Source: Clostridiales bacterium (GTDB taxonomy: Bacteria > Bacillota > Clostridia > Oscillospirales > Acutalibacteraceae). From it: a DNA stretch of 64,000 nucleotides. Where the stretch lies: NCBI GenBank assembly GCA_012839185.1, contig DUNU01000002.1, positions 310,001 through 374,000 on the forward strand. The letters run 5' to 3'. The notes beneath the pieces were generated by a model, which was given only the letters and a program-made list of their open reading frames with translations, had not been told where the DNA came from and made no database searches. Shown one piece after another: positions 8,276 through 15,964 of the stretch. The position numbers were made by a program, and so were the translations under genes. How positions within the stretch are numbered: position 1 is the first letter of the stretch; each line of letters opens with the position of its first letter.

Positions 8276-8304
8276 AAATGTAATAATTTTTAATGGAGAA
8301 GTAT

Positions 8305-9441
8305 ATGGCTAGAGATAAAGATAAAAGTATAGGTGCTGTTACAAATATTACTGATACAGCTGAAAGGGAAAAGGCATTGAAGTCCGCTATGGATATGCTT
8401 GATAAGCGTTACGGCAAGGGTGCAATCATGCGTCTGGGAGATGCTCCGGAGCTTAATATTTCCGCTATTTCAACAGGCTCATTGGGGCTTGATATTGCCA
8501 CCGGTATCGGCGGTTTGCCCAAAGGCAGAATTATTGAAATCTATGGTCCCGAATCGTCGGGTAAAACTACTTTGGCTCTTCACGCTATTGCTGAAGCTCA
8601 GAAAGCTGGCGGCGAAGCAGCATTTATTGATGCCGAACATGCCCTTGATCCCATATATGCCAGAAATTTAGGAGTTGATATTGACTCTCTTCTGGTTGCT
8701 CAACCTGACTGCGGTGAACAGGCGCTTGAAATTGCTGAGGCTCTTACACGCTCGGGTGCGATTGATATTATCGTAATTGACTCCGTTGCCGCTCTTGTTC
8801 CGCTTGCGGAAATCAAAGGCGAAATGGGTGATTCCCACGTAGGTCTTCATGCCCGCCTTATGTCTCAGGCATTGCGTAAGTTGGCGGCTGCAATTTCTCG
8901 TTCAAGCACAGTTGTTGTATTTATCAACCAACTTCGTGAAAAGGTCGGCGTTATGTACGGAAATCCCGAAGTTACAACCGGCGGTCGTGCACTTAAATTC
9001 TATGCCTCGGTACGTATTGATGTTCGCAGGATTGAACAGATTAAAGGAAGCAGCGGCGAAATCATAGGTTCCCGTACACGCTGTAAAGTTGTTAAAAACA
9101 AGGTGTCTCCGCCATTCAAAGAGGCAGAATTTGACATTATGTTCGGCAAGGGTATCAATAAAGACGGTGAAATCTTTGATGCCGCCGTTAAACTCGGATT
9201 CATTGAAAAGAGCGGCTCTTGGTTCTCATATAAATCTCAAAGACTTGGTCAGGGCAGAGATAACTGCTTAAAGATTGTTGCTGAAAATCCCGATCTTCAA
9301 GCTGAACTTCTGGACTTAGTAACAAAGAAGTTATCCGAAAATCCTGCCGATAAAGAGGAAACAGCGGAAACACTCGCAAAACCGTCAAATCCTATATTGT
9401 CTTACAATGAAGACGATTTTGACTTTTCTATTGATGAATAA
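8305..9441 (+). CDS. recA: RecA recombinase, 378 aa
   Basis: DNA strand-exchange ATPase of homologous recombination and co-protease of LexA-type repressors. Seen are the Walker A motif [18 protein letters not shown], the Walker B region [34 protein letters not shown] of the L2/DNA-binding region, and an acidic C-terminus ending in DDFDFSIDE. The ATG at 8305 is preferred over that at 8293 because GGAGAAG lies between them at a suitable distance. The gene overlaps recX by one base (TAATG). Length and motifs are normal for the family. Confidence 0.98.
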   Translation: MARDKDKSIGAVTNITDTAEREKALKSAMDMLDKRYGKGAIMRLGDAPELNISAISTGSLGLDIATGIGGLPKGRIIEIYGPESSGKTTLALHAIAEAQKAGGEAAFIDAEHALDPIYARNLGVDIDSLLVAQPDCGEQALEIAEALTRSGAIDIIVIDSVAALVPLAEIKGEMGDSHVGLHARLMSQALRKLAAAISRSSTVVVFINQLREKVGVMYGNPEVTTGGRALKFYASVRIDVRRIEQIKGSSGEIIGSRTRCKVVKNKVSPPFKEAEFDIMFGKGINKDGEIFDAAVKLGFIEKSGSWFSYKSQRLGQGRDNCLKIVAENPDLQAELLDLVTKKLSENPADKEETAETLAKPSNPILSYNEDDFDFSIDE

Positions 9442-10037
9442 TGAAAATCACTACCGAACAGGGAAAAGGCGGCAGACTTAATATTTTTGCCGACGGCGAG
9501 TTTATATTTTCAATAGAAAGCGTTGTTTGGTACGATTATCATATTTTTGACGGCGACGAAGTTGATGAAGATACACTCGATGAAATTAAGTCCGAGTCGG
9601 TTCGTCGTCGTTGTCTGAATTCCGCGTTGAATATTCTGACAGGTCGGGCACATTCGAGAAGAGAATTATCCGATAAACTACGTCGGAAATATGATGCTGA
9701 TGCTTGCGAATATGCGTTAAACAAAGCCGAAGACATGGGTTTTATTGATGATTACGATTTTGCAATAAGTTATGCAAAAGAACTTAACGAAAACAAGTTT
9801 TTCTCCCCCTGTCGTATAAAAAACGAGCTGTTTGCAAAGGGTGTTGACAGGAATATCATAACGCAGGTTTTAGATGAAATTGAAATTGACATAATTGGAA
9901 ACATAAAAAAAGTAATTGAGAGAAAGTATCTCGACTGTGCTGATGATGAAAAGAGTATGCGTCGGATGATTGCGGGATTGCAGAGACTCGGTTATTCATA
10001 TTCCGATATTAAAGAAGCAATTGGGAGCGAAAGATGA
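9441..10037 (+). CDS. recX: RecX regulatory protein, 198 aa
   Basis: Small helical protein that modulates RecA filaments. The typical RecX repeats are visible: ALNILTGRAHSRRELSDKLR, then MGFIDDYDFAISYAKELNE (family pattern GYIDDxxFA), a middle repeat, and a final RLGYSYSDIKEAI. The N-terminus carries a ~55-residue strand-rich extension that is common in Firmicutes. Its ATG overlaps the recA stop and its end overlaps rimO by four bases, so the three genes form one transcript. Confidence 0.93.
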   Translation: MKITTEQGKGGRLNIFADGEFIFSIESVVWYDYHIFDGDEVDEDTLDEIKSESVRRRCLNSALNILTGRAHSRRELSDKLRRKYDADACEYALNKAEDMGFIDDYDFAISYAKELNENKFFSPCRIKNELFAKGVDRNIITQVLDEIEIDIIGNIKKVIERKYLDCADDEKSMRRMIAGLQRLGYSYSDIKEAIGSER

Positions 10038-11359
10038 AAGTTGGCTTCATTTCGTTGGGCTGTCCGAAAAATCAGGTGGACAGTGAGATGATGATTGAAA
10101 AATTGGCATCTGCCGGTTTTGAAATATCAGATGATTTGGGAAGTATTGATATTGTTGTTATCAATACTTGTGCTTTTATTGATGACGCAAAAAAAGAAGC
10201 GATAGAGAATATTCTTGATATGGTTTCAATGAAAGAGGACGGCGAGATAAAGAAAATTGTCGTTGCCGGCTGTCTTGCGGAGCGTTTCAAAGCAGAAATA
10301 ATCAAAGAAATTCCCGAAGTTGATGCGGTCGTAGGTTTGGGGGCAAACGGTGATATAGTCGAGGTTTTAACCGCCGTTGCCGCAGGAGAGGAGCATAAGA
10401 TTATTCATCCCCCCGTTTCTGATATGCCTCTGGATGACGCAAGAATATTGACTACTCCGGAACATTGGGCATATTTGAAAGTCGCAGACGGCTGTTCAAA
10501 TCATTGTTCTTACTGTGTTATTCCGTCTATTCGCGGGGAGTTTCGTTCACGCACAATCGAAAGCGTTGTGGAGGAGGCAAAACAGCTTGCCGATGACGGT
10601 GTCAGAGAGATTATTGTTATCGCTCAGGATACAACCCGTTATGGTGAAGATTTGTACGGCGAAAAGAAATTGCCGGAACTTCTTGATAAACTTGAAACGA
10701 TTGAAAATCTTAAATGGGTTCGGTTGCTCTATTGCTATCCAGATAGAATAACCGATGAATTGCTTGATGCAATGGCAAGAAACAAGAAGGTGCTTCACTA
10801 TATCGACCTTCCTTTGCAGCATTGTAATCGTGATATTTTACATCGTATGAACCGTACAGGCGACAAGGATTCTTTGCTTGCTCTTATAAATCATATTCGT
10901 ACAAAACTTCCCGATGCTATACTTCGTTCAACTTTAATAGTCGGTTTTCCCGGCGAAACAGATGAGCAGTTTGAAGAGCTTTGTGAATTTGTCAAAGAGG
11001 CGGAAATTGACAGGCTCGGATGTTTTGAATATTCCGCTGAAGAAGGAACTCCCGCCGCCACCTTTGATGATCAGATTTCCGATGAGGTCAAATGTGAGCG
11101 TGGCGAAATCCTGATGAATATTCAGCACGAAATATTTGAAAGAAAATTAAATGCTAATGTCGGCAAAATTCTGGAAGTAGTTGTTGACGGCTATGACGGC
11201 TATACCGACTCATATTTCGGCAGAGCGTGGACAGATGCTCCGGACATTGACTCTGTTGCAATAATGACATGTGACTATGATTTATTTGAAGGCGATATAG
11301 TAAAAGTCCGGATTTTCAATGTTATAGACGGCAATTTAATTGGTGAGGTTGTAGAATAA
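10034..11359 (+). CDS. rimO: Ribosomal protein S12 methylthiotransferase RimO, 441 aa
   Basis: Radical SAM enzyme that adds a methylthio group to an aspartate of ribosomal protein S12. The N-terminal UPF0004 domain shows GCPKNQVDSE, INTCAF and AGCLAER, whose three cysteines bind one Fe-S cluster. The radical SAM core has DGCSNHCSYCVIPSIRG, a C-x3-C-x2-C motif. The C-terminal ~65 residues form the TRAM-like domain (KILEVVVDGYDG ... GDIVKVRIFNVIDGNLIGEV). The opening MKVGFISLGCPKNQVDSE is typical of RimO rather than MiaB. Its start overlaps the recX stop by four bases. Confidence 0.95.
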   Translation: MKVGFISLGCPKNQVDSEMMIEKLASAGFEISDDLGSIDIVVINTCAFIDDAKKEAIENILDMVSMKEDGEIKKIVVAGCLAERFKAEIIKEIPEVDAVVGLGANGDIVEVLTAVAAGEEHKIIHPPVSDMPLDDARILTTPEHWAYLKVADGCSNHCSYCVIPSIRGEFRSRTIESVVEEAKQLADDGVREIIVIAQDTTRYGEDLYGEKKLPELLDKLETIENLKWVRLLYCYPDRITDELLDAMARNKKVLHYIDLPLQHCNRDILHRMNRTGDKDSLLALINHIRTKLPDAILRSTLIVGFPGETDEQFEELCEFVKEAEIDRLGCFEYSAEEGTPAATFDDQISDEVKCERGEILMNIQHEIFERKLNANVGKILEVVVDGYDGYTDSYFGRAWTDAPDIDSVAIMTCDYDLFEGDIVKVRIFNVIDGNLIGEVVE

Positions 11360-11361
11360 TT

Positions 11362-12675
11362 ATGGAGAACCCCAGATATATCAAGCCCGTAACGGCAATA
11401 ATTGTCGGATTTGGGCACAGAGCGGATTTGTATGCAGGATATTCTCTTTCACATCCCGAAGACCTTCAGATTGTCGGTGTTGCCGATCCGGATTATGACA
11501 GATGTTTGACAGCACAGAAGAAATACGGCTTTCCGAAAGAAAACATATTCAAAGACGCCGCAGAACTTGCAGAAAGACCTAAATTTGCGGATGCAATTAT
11601 TAACGGCACGATGGATCAACAACATGTTGAAACCTCCGTTCCTTTATTGGAGCTTGGTTATGATATGCTTCTTGAAAAGCCTTTTGCTTGCAATATTGAC
11701 GAGCTTGAAACATTGATGGAAGTGGTTGTTCGTAAGAATAATAAAGTTCTTATCGGTCATATTTTACGTTATACTCCTTTTTATTATTCTATCAAAGAGA
11801 AAATAATGCGTGGAGATATAGGAGATATTATCAATATTCAGACCACCGAATGTGTATCATATCACCATTTGACAACCTCCTATGTTCGCGGCAAATGGGC
11901 AAATTCAAACGAAAGCAAGACACCAATGCTTCTTGCAAAATGTTGCCACGATGTGGATATAATGATGTGGCTTATGGGTAAAAATCGTCCTCATATTGTG
12001 TCATCTTTTGGTTCAAAATTTCAGTTTAAGCCCGAAAACGCTCCCGAAAATGCCGGAACTCGTTGTATGGTCGATTGTCCTTTGGTTGATTCCTGTACAC
12101 AGTCTGCTAAAAAGATATATATTGACCATCCGGATCGCTGGCATTTCTATGTTTGGTCGGCTCTTGAAAATATCGAAAATCCGACCATTGAAGACAAGAT
12201 AAATCTGCTTAAGGGAGACAGCCCCTACGGAAGATGCGTCTACAAATGTGATAACAATATAGTTGATAATCAGGCTCTCATCGTCAAGTTTGAGAATGGT
12301 GCAACAGGTACGCACAATTTAGTAGGCGGTGCTTCAATGCCCCTTCGCAAGATACATATTATCGGCACGAAAGGTGAGATTTTCGGCGACTTCGAGAAAA
12401 ATATTTATACCGTGCAGATTATTAACTCCGATCCCGGCAAGGAATATGACCAATATATCGTTGATGTAAGCACCGATGAACCTGTTATCGGTCATGGAGG
12501 AGAGCTTGCGATGATGCGTGATTTTGTGGACTATTTGAGATATGATAAAGCAACTATTGCATGTACGGAACTTAAACATTCCGTCGCAGGTCATTTGACT
12601 ATATATCTTGCAGATAAATCAAGAGAAGAAAATGGAATACCACAATATATAGATATTGACAGTTATATCAAGTGA
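11362..12675 (+). CDS. Gfo/Idh/MocA-family NAD(P)-dependent oxidoreductase, 437 aa
   Basis: The N-terminal Rossmann fold begins with AIIVGFGHRADLYAG and continues to the LLEKPFACNIDELE segment, which holds the EKP motif of the family. A conserved HILRYTPFYYSIKEKI stretch and CCHDVDIMMWLMG follow. The C-terminal ~230 residues form the alpha/beta substrate domain. A cysteine-rich insert (CMVDC, then CTQS, and RCVYKC about 60 residues later) could bind a metal or Fe-S centre and is seen in a subset of such dehydrogenases. Substrates are usually sugars, inositols or derived compounds; the substrate here is unknown. It follows rimO by two bases and is probably co-transcribed with it. Confidence 0.88.
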   Translation: MENPRYIKPVTAIIVGFGHRADLYAGYSLSHPEDLQIVGVADPDYDRCLTAQKKYGFPKENIFKDAAELAERPKFADAIINGTMDQQHVETSVPLLELGYDMLLEKPFACNIDELETLMEVVVRKNNKVLIGHILRYTPFYYSIKEKIMRGDIGDIINIQTTECVSYHHLTTSYVRGKWANSNESKTPMLLAKCCHDVDIMMWLMGKNRPHIVSSFGSKFQFKPENAPENAGTRCMVDCPLVDSCTQSAKKIYIDHPDRWHFYVWSALENIENPTIEDKINLLKGDSPYGRCVYKCDNNIVDNQALIVKFENGATGTHNLVGGASMPLRKIHIIGTKGEIFGDFEKNIYTVQIINSDPGKEYDQYIVDVSTDEPVIGHGGELAMMRDFVDYLRYDKATIACTELKHSVAGHLTIYLADKSREENGIPQYIDIDSYIK

Positions 12676-12693
12676 TAAAAAAATAAAAAATAC

Positions 12694-12722
12694 TTGACAA
12701 GACAAGCAATAAGTGGTATAAT
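12694..12722 (+). promoter_or_regulatory. rpsU promoter
   Basis: Perfect TTGACA (12694-12699) and TATAAT (12717-12722) with a 17-bp spacer, just after the preceding stop. This predicts a strong constitutive promoter. Confidence 0.92.
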
Positions 12723-12743
12723 AAAGGTTGCCTATAAACTTAA

Positions 12744-12769
12744 GGTAAAATCACTTATGCGGATTTACC
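12744..12769 (+). promoter_or_regulatory. Leader hairpin upstream of rpsU
   Basis: GGTAAATC (with one bulged A) can pair with GATTTACC in the ~70-base leader. It could be an autoregulatory or stabilising RNA element, as in other ribosomal protein leaders. It is not a known motif to me. Confidence 0.35.
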
Positions 12770-12796
12770 CTGCGTTTTGCGGAGGGAGGGAATATA

Positions 12797-12973
12797 ATGA
12801 GTCAAGTTAAAGTCAAGGACAACGAATCCTTTGAAAAGGCTCTCGCTCGTTTCAAAACTCAAACTCGCCGTGACGGTATAATCCGTGAGGTGCGTAAGAG
12901 AGAACATTACGAGAAGCCTTCGGTCAGAAGAAAAAAGAAGTCCGAAGAAGCCCGTAAGCGCAAATATAAATAG
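12797..12973 (+). CDS. rpsU: Ribosomal protein bS21, 58 aa
   Basis: A short, highly basic protein of the small ribosomal subunit near the mRNA exit side. It begins [20 protein letters not shown], continues with the bS21 signature ([21 protein letters not shown]) and ends in a lysine/arginine-rich tail. GGAGGGAGGG lies seven bases before the ATG. It is transcribed alone from a consensus promoter and followed by a perfect terminator, so it is a single-gene unit at this locus. Confidence 0.96.
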   Translation: MSQVKVKDNESFEKALARFKTQTRRDGIIREVRKREHYEKPSVRRKKKSEEARKRKYK

Positions 12974-12980
12974 GACTATT

Positions 12981-13012
12981 AGACTCGGTTAATGAATCGA
13001 GTCTGTTTTTTT
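12981..13012 (+). terminator. rpsU terminator
   Basis: AGACTCG and CGAGTCT form a perfect seven-base-pair stem with a ten-base loop, followed by G and a T7 run. Confidence 0.92.
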
Positions 13013-13028
13013 GTAGGTAGGTAAAGTT

Positions 13029-13550
13029 ATGACTAATGCAATTCCTAAATATGTTTTTAATTTAATAACTGACATTACTCCCGAAGATTTACATAAAATG
13101 GGAGTTAAAGCCTTTGGGATAGATCTTGATAATACTACCGTGTACGACTCCGGATTCAAACTCCTTGCGGGTGTTCCCGCCTGGATTAAAGAGATGAAAA
13201 GAGCCGGTTTTAAGATGTGTATTATTACAAATACAAATACTTTACGTGCACATATTATTTCAAAGAGATTGAAATTGCCCTATTTTGCTTTTTGCAGAAA
13301 ACCAAATCCGGACAGCGTATTGAAAGCGGCAGAGCTTGCCGACGTGGAACTTTCCGAATTTGCACTTATAGGTGACAGACTCTTTGCCGATGTCGAAGCG
13401 GCAAATCGTGCAGGTGCAATTTCCATAAAGGTTGAGCCGTTTCAGAATGAAAAACTTCTTTTCAGAATGAATGAAAGACGTCGTCATAAAGAGGCGGATT
13501 TCACTGTTAAACATAAAAAAGAATTTCCCAGAATGAGAAGGAAAAAATAA
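13029..13550 (+). CDS. YqeG-like HAD phosphatase (class IIIA), 173 aa
   Basis: A short HAD-superfamily hydrolase. Motif I is FGIDLDNTTVYD (nucleophile Asp), motif II is CIITNTN, and motif III/IV appear as KPNPDS and LIGDRLFADVEAANRAG. The length and the VKAFGIDLDNT opening fit the YqeG family of Firmicutes, a phosphatase of uncertain substrate that often lies near shikimate or ribosome-maturation genes. A basic tail (FPRMRRKK) ends the protein. It overlaps prmA by one base, so the two are co-translated. Confidence 0.9.
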   Translation: MTNAIPKYVFNLITDITPEDLHKMGVKAFGIDLDNTTVYDSGFKLLAGVPAWIKEMKRAGFKMCIITNTNTLRAHIISKRLKLPYFAFCRKPNPDSVLKAAELADVELSEFALIGDRLFADVEAANRAGAISIKVEPFQNEKLLFRMNERRRHKEADFTVKHKKEFPRMRRKK

Positions 13551-14479
13551 TGGACTGGACTGAAATTAAAATCAAAATCCCGACTGCATATATTGAAATT
13601 GCGGGAGATATTGCGAATTTAGTTGTTCCTTACGGAATATATATTGAAGATTACAGCGATCTTGAAATTCAGGCACGTGAAGTTGCACATATTGATTTGA
13701 TTGACGAGGAATTGCTTAACGCCGATCGGGAGAATGGTATTATCCATATTTATATTTCTCCCGAAGATAATCCTAATGAGGCGGTTGCATTTTTGGAGGC
13801 ACGTCTTGATGCAGAGAATATTCCGCACAGCATAGAAACCGATACCACAGTTTGGGAGGATTGGATTAACAACTGGAAAAAGTATTTCAGATCGACAAAG
13901 GTCGGCGAAAAACTTCTTATAAATCCTGCTTGGGAAGACACAAAACTTGATGACGAAGTGGCTGTCGGTCGGGTTATTCTAAACTTAGAGCCGGGCGTTG
14001 CATTCGGTTCGGGAACACACGAAACTACACGCTTATGTCTGGCGGCACTTGAAAAATATGTAAACAACAAAACTGCTATGCTGGATGTCGGTTGCGGCAG
14101 CGGCATTTTATCGGTTGCGGCTTTATTGCTCGGAGCAAAGACCGCCGTTGGTGTTGATATTGACAAACTTGCGGTTAAAACGGCGATTGAAAACGGCAAG
14201 ATGAATGGTTTTGACGAGGACAGATATACTGTTGTTCACGGTGATTTGACCGACAAGATAAGTGGTAAATACTCACTTATTTGTGCAAATATCGTTGCCG
14301 ATGCAATTATTTTGCTTTCAAAAAACATCCGTCAGTTTATGACAGACGATGCGGTATATATCGTAAGCGGTATTATTGACATGCGTGAGCAGGAAGTCAA
14401 AGAAGCCCTTGAAAACTACGGGTTTACTATAATAAATCGATATGAAGAAAACGGCTGGATTTGTATGGAGTTAAAATAA
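13550..14479 (+). CDS. prmA: Ribosomal protein L11 methyltransferase, 309 aa
   Basis: SAM-dependent enzyme that trimethylates ribosomal protein L11. The N-terminal substrate-recognition domain begins with DWTEIKIKIPTAYIEIAGDI. The linker and catalytic domain hold PGVAFGSGTHETTRLCL, the SAM-binding glycine motif LDVGCGSGILSVAA and the NIVADAI motif of the active site. Length is normal for the family. The start shares its first base with the stop of the YqeG-like gene (TAATG), and its stop shares one base with the MFS gene start. Confidence 0.95.
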   Translation: MDWTEIKIKIPTAYIEIAGDIANLVVPYGIYIEDYSDLEIQAREVAHIDLIDEELLNADRENGIIHIYISPEDNPNEAVAFLEARLDAENIPHSIETDTTVWEDWINNWKKYFRSTKVGEKLLINPAWEDTKLDDEVAVGRVILNLEPGVAFGSGTHETTRLCLAALEKYVNNKTAMLDVGCGSGILSVAALLLGAKTAVGVDIDKLAVKTAIENGKMNGFDEDRYTVVHGDLTDKISGKYSLICANIVADAIILLSKNIRQFMTDDAVYIVSGIIDMREQEVKEALENYGFTIINRYEENGWICMELK

Positions 14480-15642
14480 TGTCGATACTGATATTGATTG
14501 TAATTTATATTTCATATATCGGTCTCGGTGTTCCCGATTCTCTTTTTGGCACGGCTTGGCCTGCACTTTATCGTGATTTGGGCATCCCCGTCGGCTATTC
14601 GGCATTTGTAACCCTTGTTTTGTATTCGGGAACGGTTATATCAAGTCTCATCAGTGCAAGGCTTGTAAAAAGATTTGGTACCGGTTTGGTCGGAGCTGTC
14701 AGTACAACAATGACCGTATTTGCTCTTATCGGTTTTGCACGTTCTCAAAATCTTGTCTGGTTGCTCTCTTCCGCACTTCCTTTAGGGCTTGGTGCAGGCT
14801 CGATTGATGCGGCAATGAACAATTATGTCGCTCAACATTATTCATCTGCACAGATGAGTTTTCTCCACGCTTTTTACGGTATAGGCGTTACATTAAGCCC
14901 CTATTTTCTGTCAATTATGCTTGAAAAATTCGGCTGGCGAGGCGGATACCAAATAATGATTGTCATTCAAGGTATAATTGCTTTGATTATGATAGCGGCG
15001 ATTCCTCTCTGGAAGAAAATCAAGCAGGAAAAGCAGATTTTTGAAGAAAACATTGAGATTATTCCAATAAAAACAATGCTTAAAATGCCTGCCGTTCGCA
15101 GTTCTTGCGGAGTATTTATCGGTTCTTGTGCAATAGAATCCGTCTGTCTGACTTGGTCGGCAACTTATCTTTGCGACGGTTTTGAAACGGGTGCAAAAGT
15201 TGCGGCTCAGATAGTTACATTCTACTTTTTGGGACTTACTTTCGGCAGAATGATGTCAGGAATTATGACAAAATTTTTTGAAGAAAAGCGTATCCTGATT
15301 GTCGGTCAAAGCATCGTTTTTCTTGCAGTTTTTATTGTTTTAATCGCAAGAAATCCTTATCTTTGCGGTTTTGGGCTTTTTCTTGTCGGTCTCGGCAACG
15401 GTCCCGTCTTCCCGAATATGTCACATCTTACTCCTATTTTGTTCGGAAAAGAAAAATCACAATCCATTATCAGTTTTCAGATGGCAATCGCCTATATCGG
15501 AATAATGATATGTCCCGCAATATTTGGATTTATCGCACAGAAGATAAGCATCAAACTTTTTCCCGTATATCTTGCATTGATGTTTGTTATTATGGTTTCG
15601 CAAACATTTATGTTGTTTAAGCGGACAAAGAAAAACGCTTGA
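14479..15642 (+). CDS. Major facilitator superfamily transporter, 387 aa
   Basis: About twelve hydrophobic segments. Marks include VPDSLFGTAWPALYRDLGIP after the first helix, an SARLVKRFGTGLVGAV loop (family A-motif position), a long charged central loop (KKIKQEKQIFEENIEI) and a second half with FLGLTFGRMMSG and GLGNGPVFPNM. These resemble fucose-permease-like and FHS-type MFS proteins. The substrate is unknown. The ATG at 14479 overlaps the prmA stop and GGAG lies a few bases upstream. The thrS promoter sits in the last codons of this gene. Confidence 0.85.
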   Translation: MSILILIVIYISYIGLGVPDSLFGTAWPALYRDLGIPVGYSAFVTLVLYSGTVISSLISARLVKRFGTGLVGAVSTTMTVFALIGFARSQNLVWLLSSALPLGLGAGSIDAAMNNYVAQHYSSAQMSFLHAFYGIGVTLSPYFLSIMLEKFGWRGGYQIMIVIQGIIALIMIAAIPLWKKIKQEKQIFEENIEIIPIKTMLKMPAVRSSCGVFIGSCAIESVCLTWSATYLCDGFETGAKVAAQIVTFYFLGLTFGRMMSGIMTKFFEEKRILIVGQSIVFLAVFIVLIARNPYLCGFGLFLVGLGNGPVFPNMSHLTPILFGKEKSQSIISFQMAIAYIGIMICPAIFGFIAQKISIKLFPVYLALMFVIMVSQTFMLFKRTKKNA

Positions 15643-15667
15643 CAAAATCTTTGTAAAGTTGTATAAT
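15639..15667 (+). promoter_or_regulatory. thrS promoter
   Basis: TTGACA (15639-15644) overlaps the stop codon of the MFS gene. TATAAT lies at 15662-15667 after a 17-bp spacer. Confidence 0.9.
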
Positions 15668-15674
15668 TATTTAA

Positions 15675-15898
15675 ATCGTTGAAAAAGAAGCTTCAGACAT
15701 AAGCATTTTCAGAGAGTGTGCAGTTGGTGGGAAGCACATAAATGCGGTCGAAAAGTACCCCTTTTGAGAGCCGGCGAGAAAGCAAGTCGGACGCTCTACT
15801 GCGTCAGTGTATCAAAGAGTGGCACATTTGTGCAATATGGGTGGAACCGTGGAGTTTATACTTCATCCCTGTCGATTCTGTCGATAGGGATTTTTTAT
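15675..15898 (+). promoter_or_regulatory. T-box leader, threonine specifier
   Basis: A complete T-box riboswitch. Stem I carries the AGAGAGTG and GTTGGTGGGAA elements and a specifier loop whose codon is ACC (15757-15759), followed by C, CTTTT and the TGAG kink-turn element. The T-box sequence GGGTGGAACCGTGGA is at 15839-15853. The terminator pairs ATCCCTGTCGA with TCGATAGGGAT (11 bp) before T6. Uncharged tRNA-Thr should stabilise the antiterminator and raise thrS expression. The codon agrees with the downstream gene. Confidence 0.93.
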
Positions 15899-15964
15899 TT
15901 TAATAAGAATGTCTGTATTAACTGCCACAAATCATTTTTAAAAATTACCGAAAAGGAGAAATAT

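Noticed and set aside
8060..8304. LexA/SOS box upstream of recA
   Set aside because: No GAAC-N4-GTTC-like palindrome found by eye.
15716..15964. N-terminal extension of thrS by 83 codons
   Set aside because: The region is a complete T-box leader with terminator; the ATG at 15965 has a good ribosome binding site and matches the TGS domain start.
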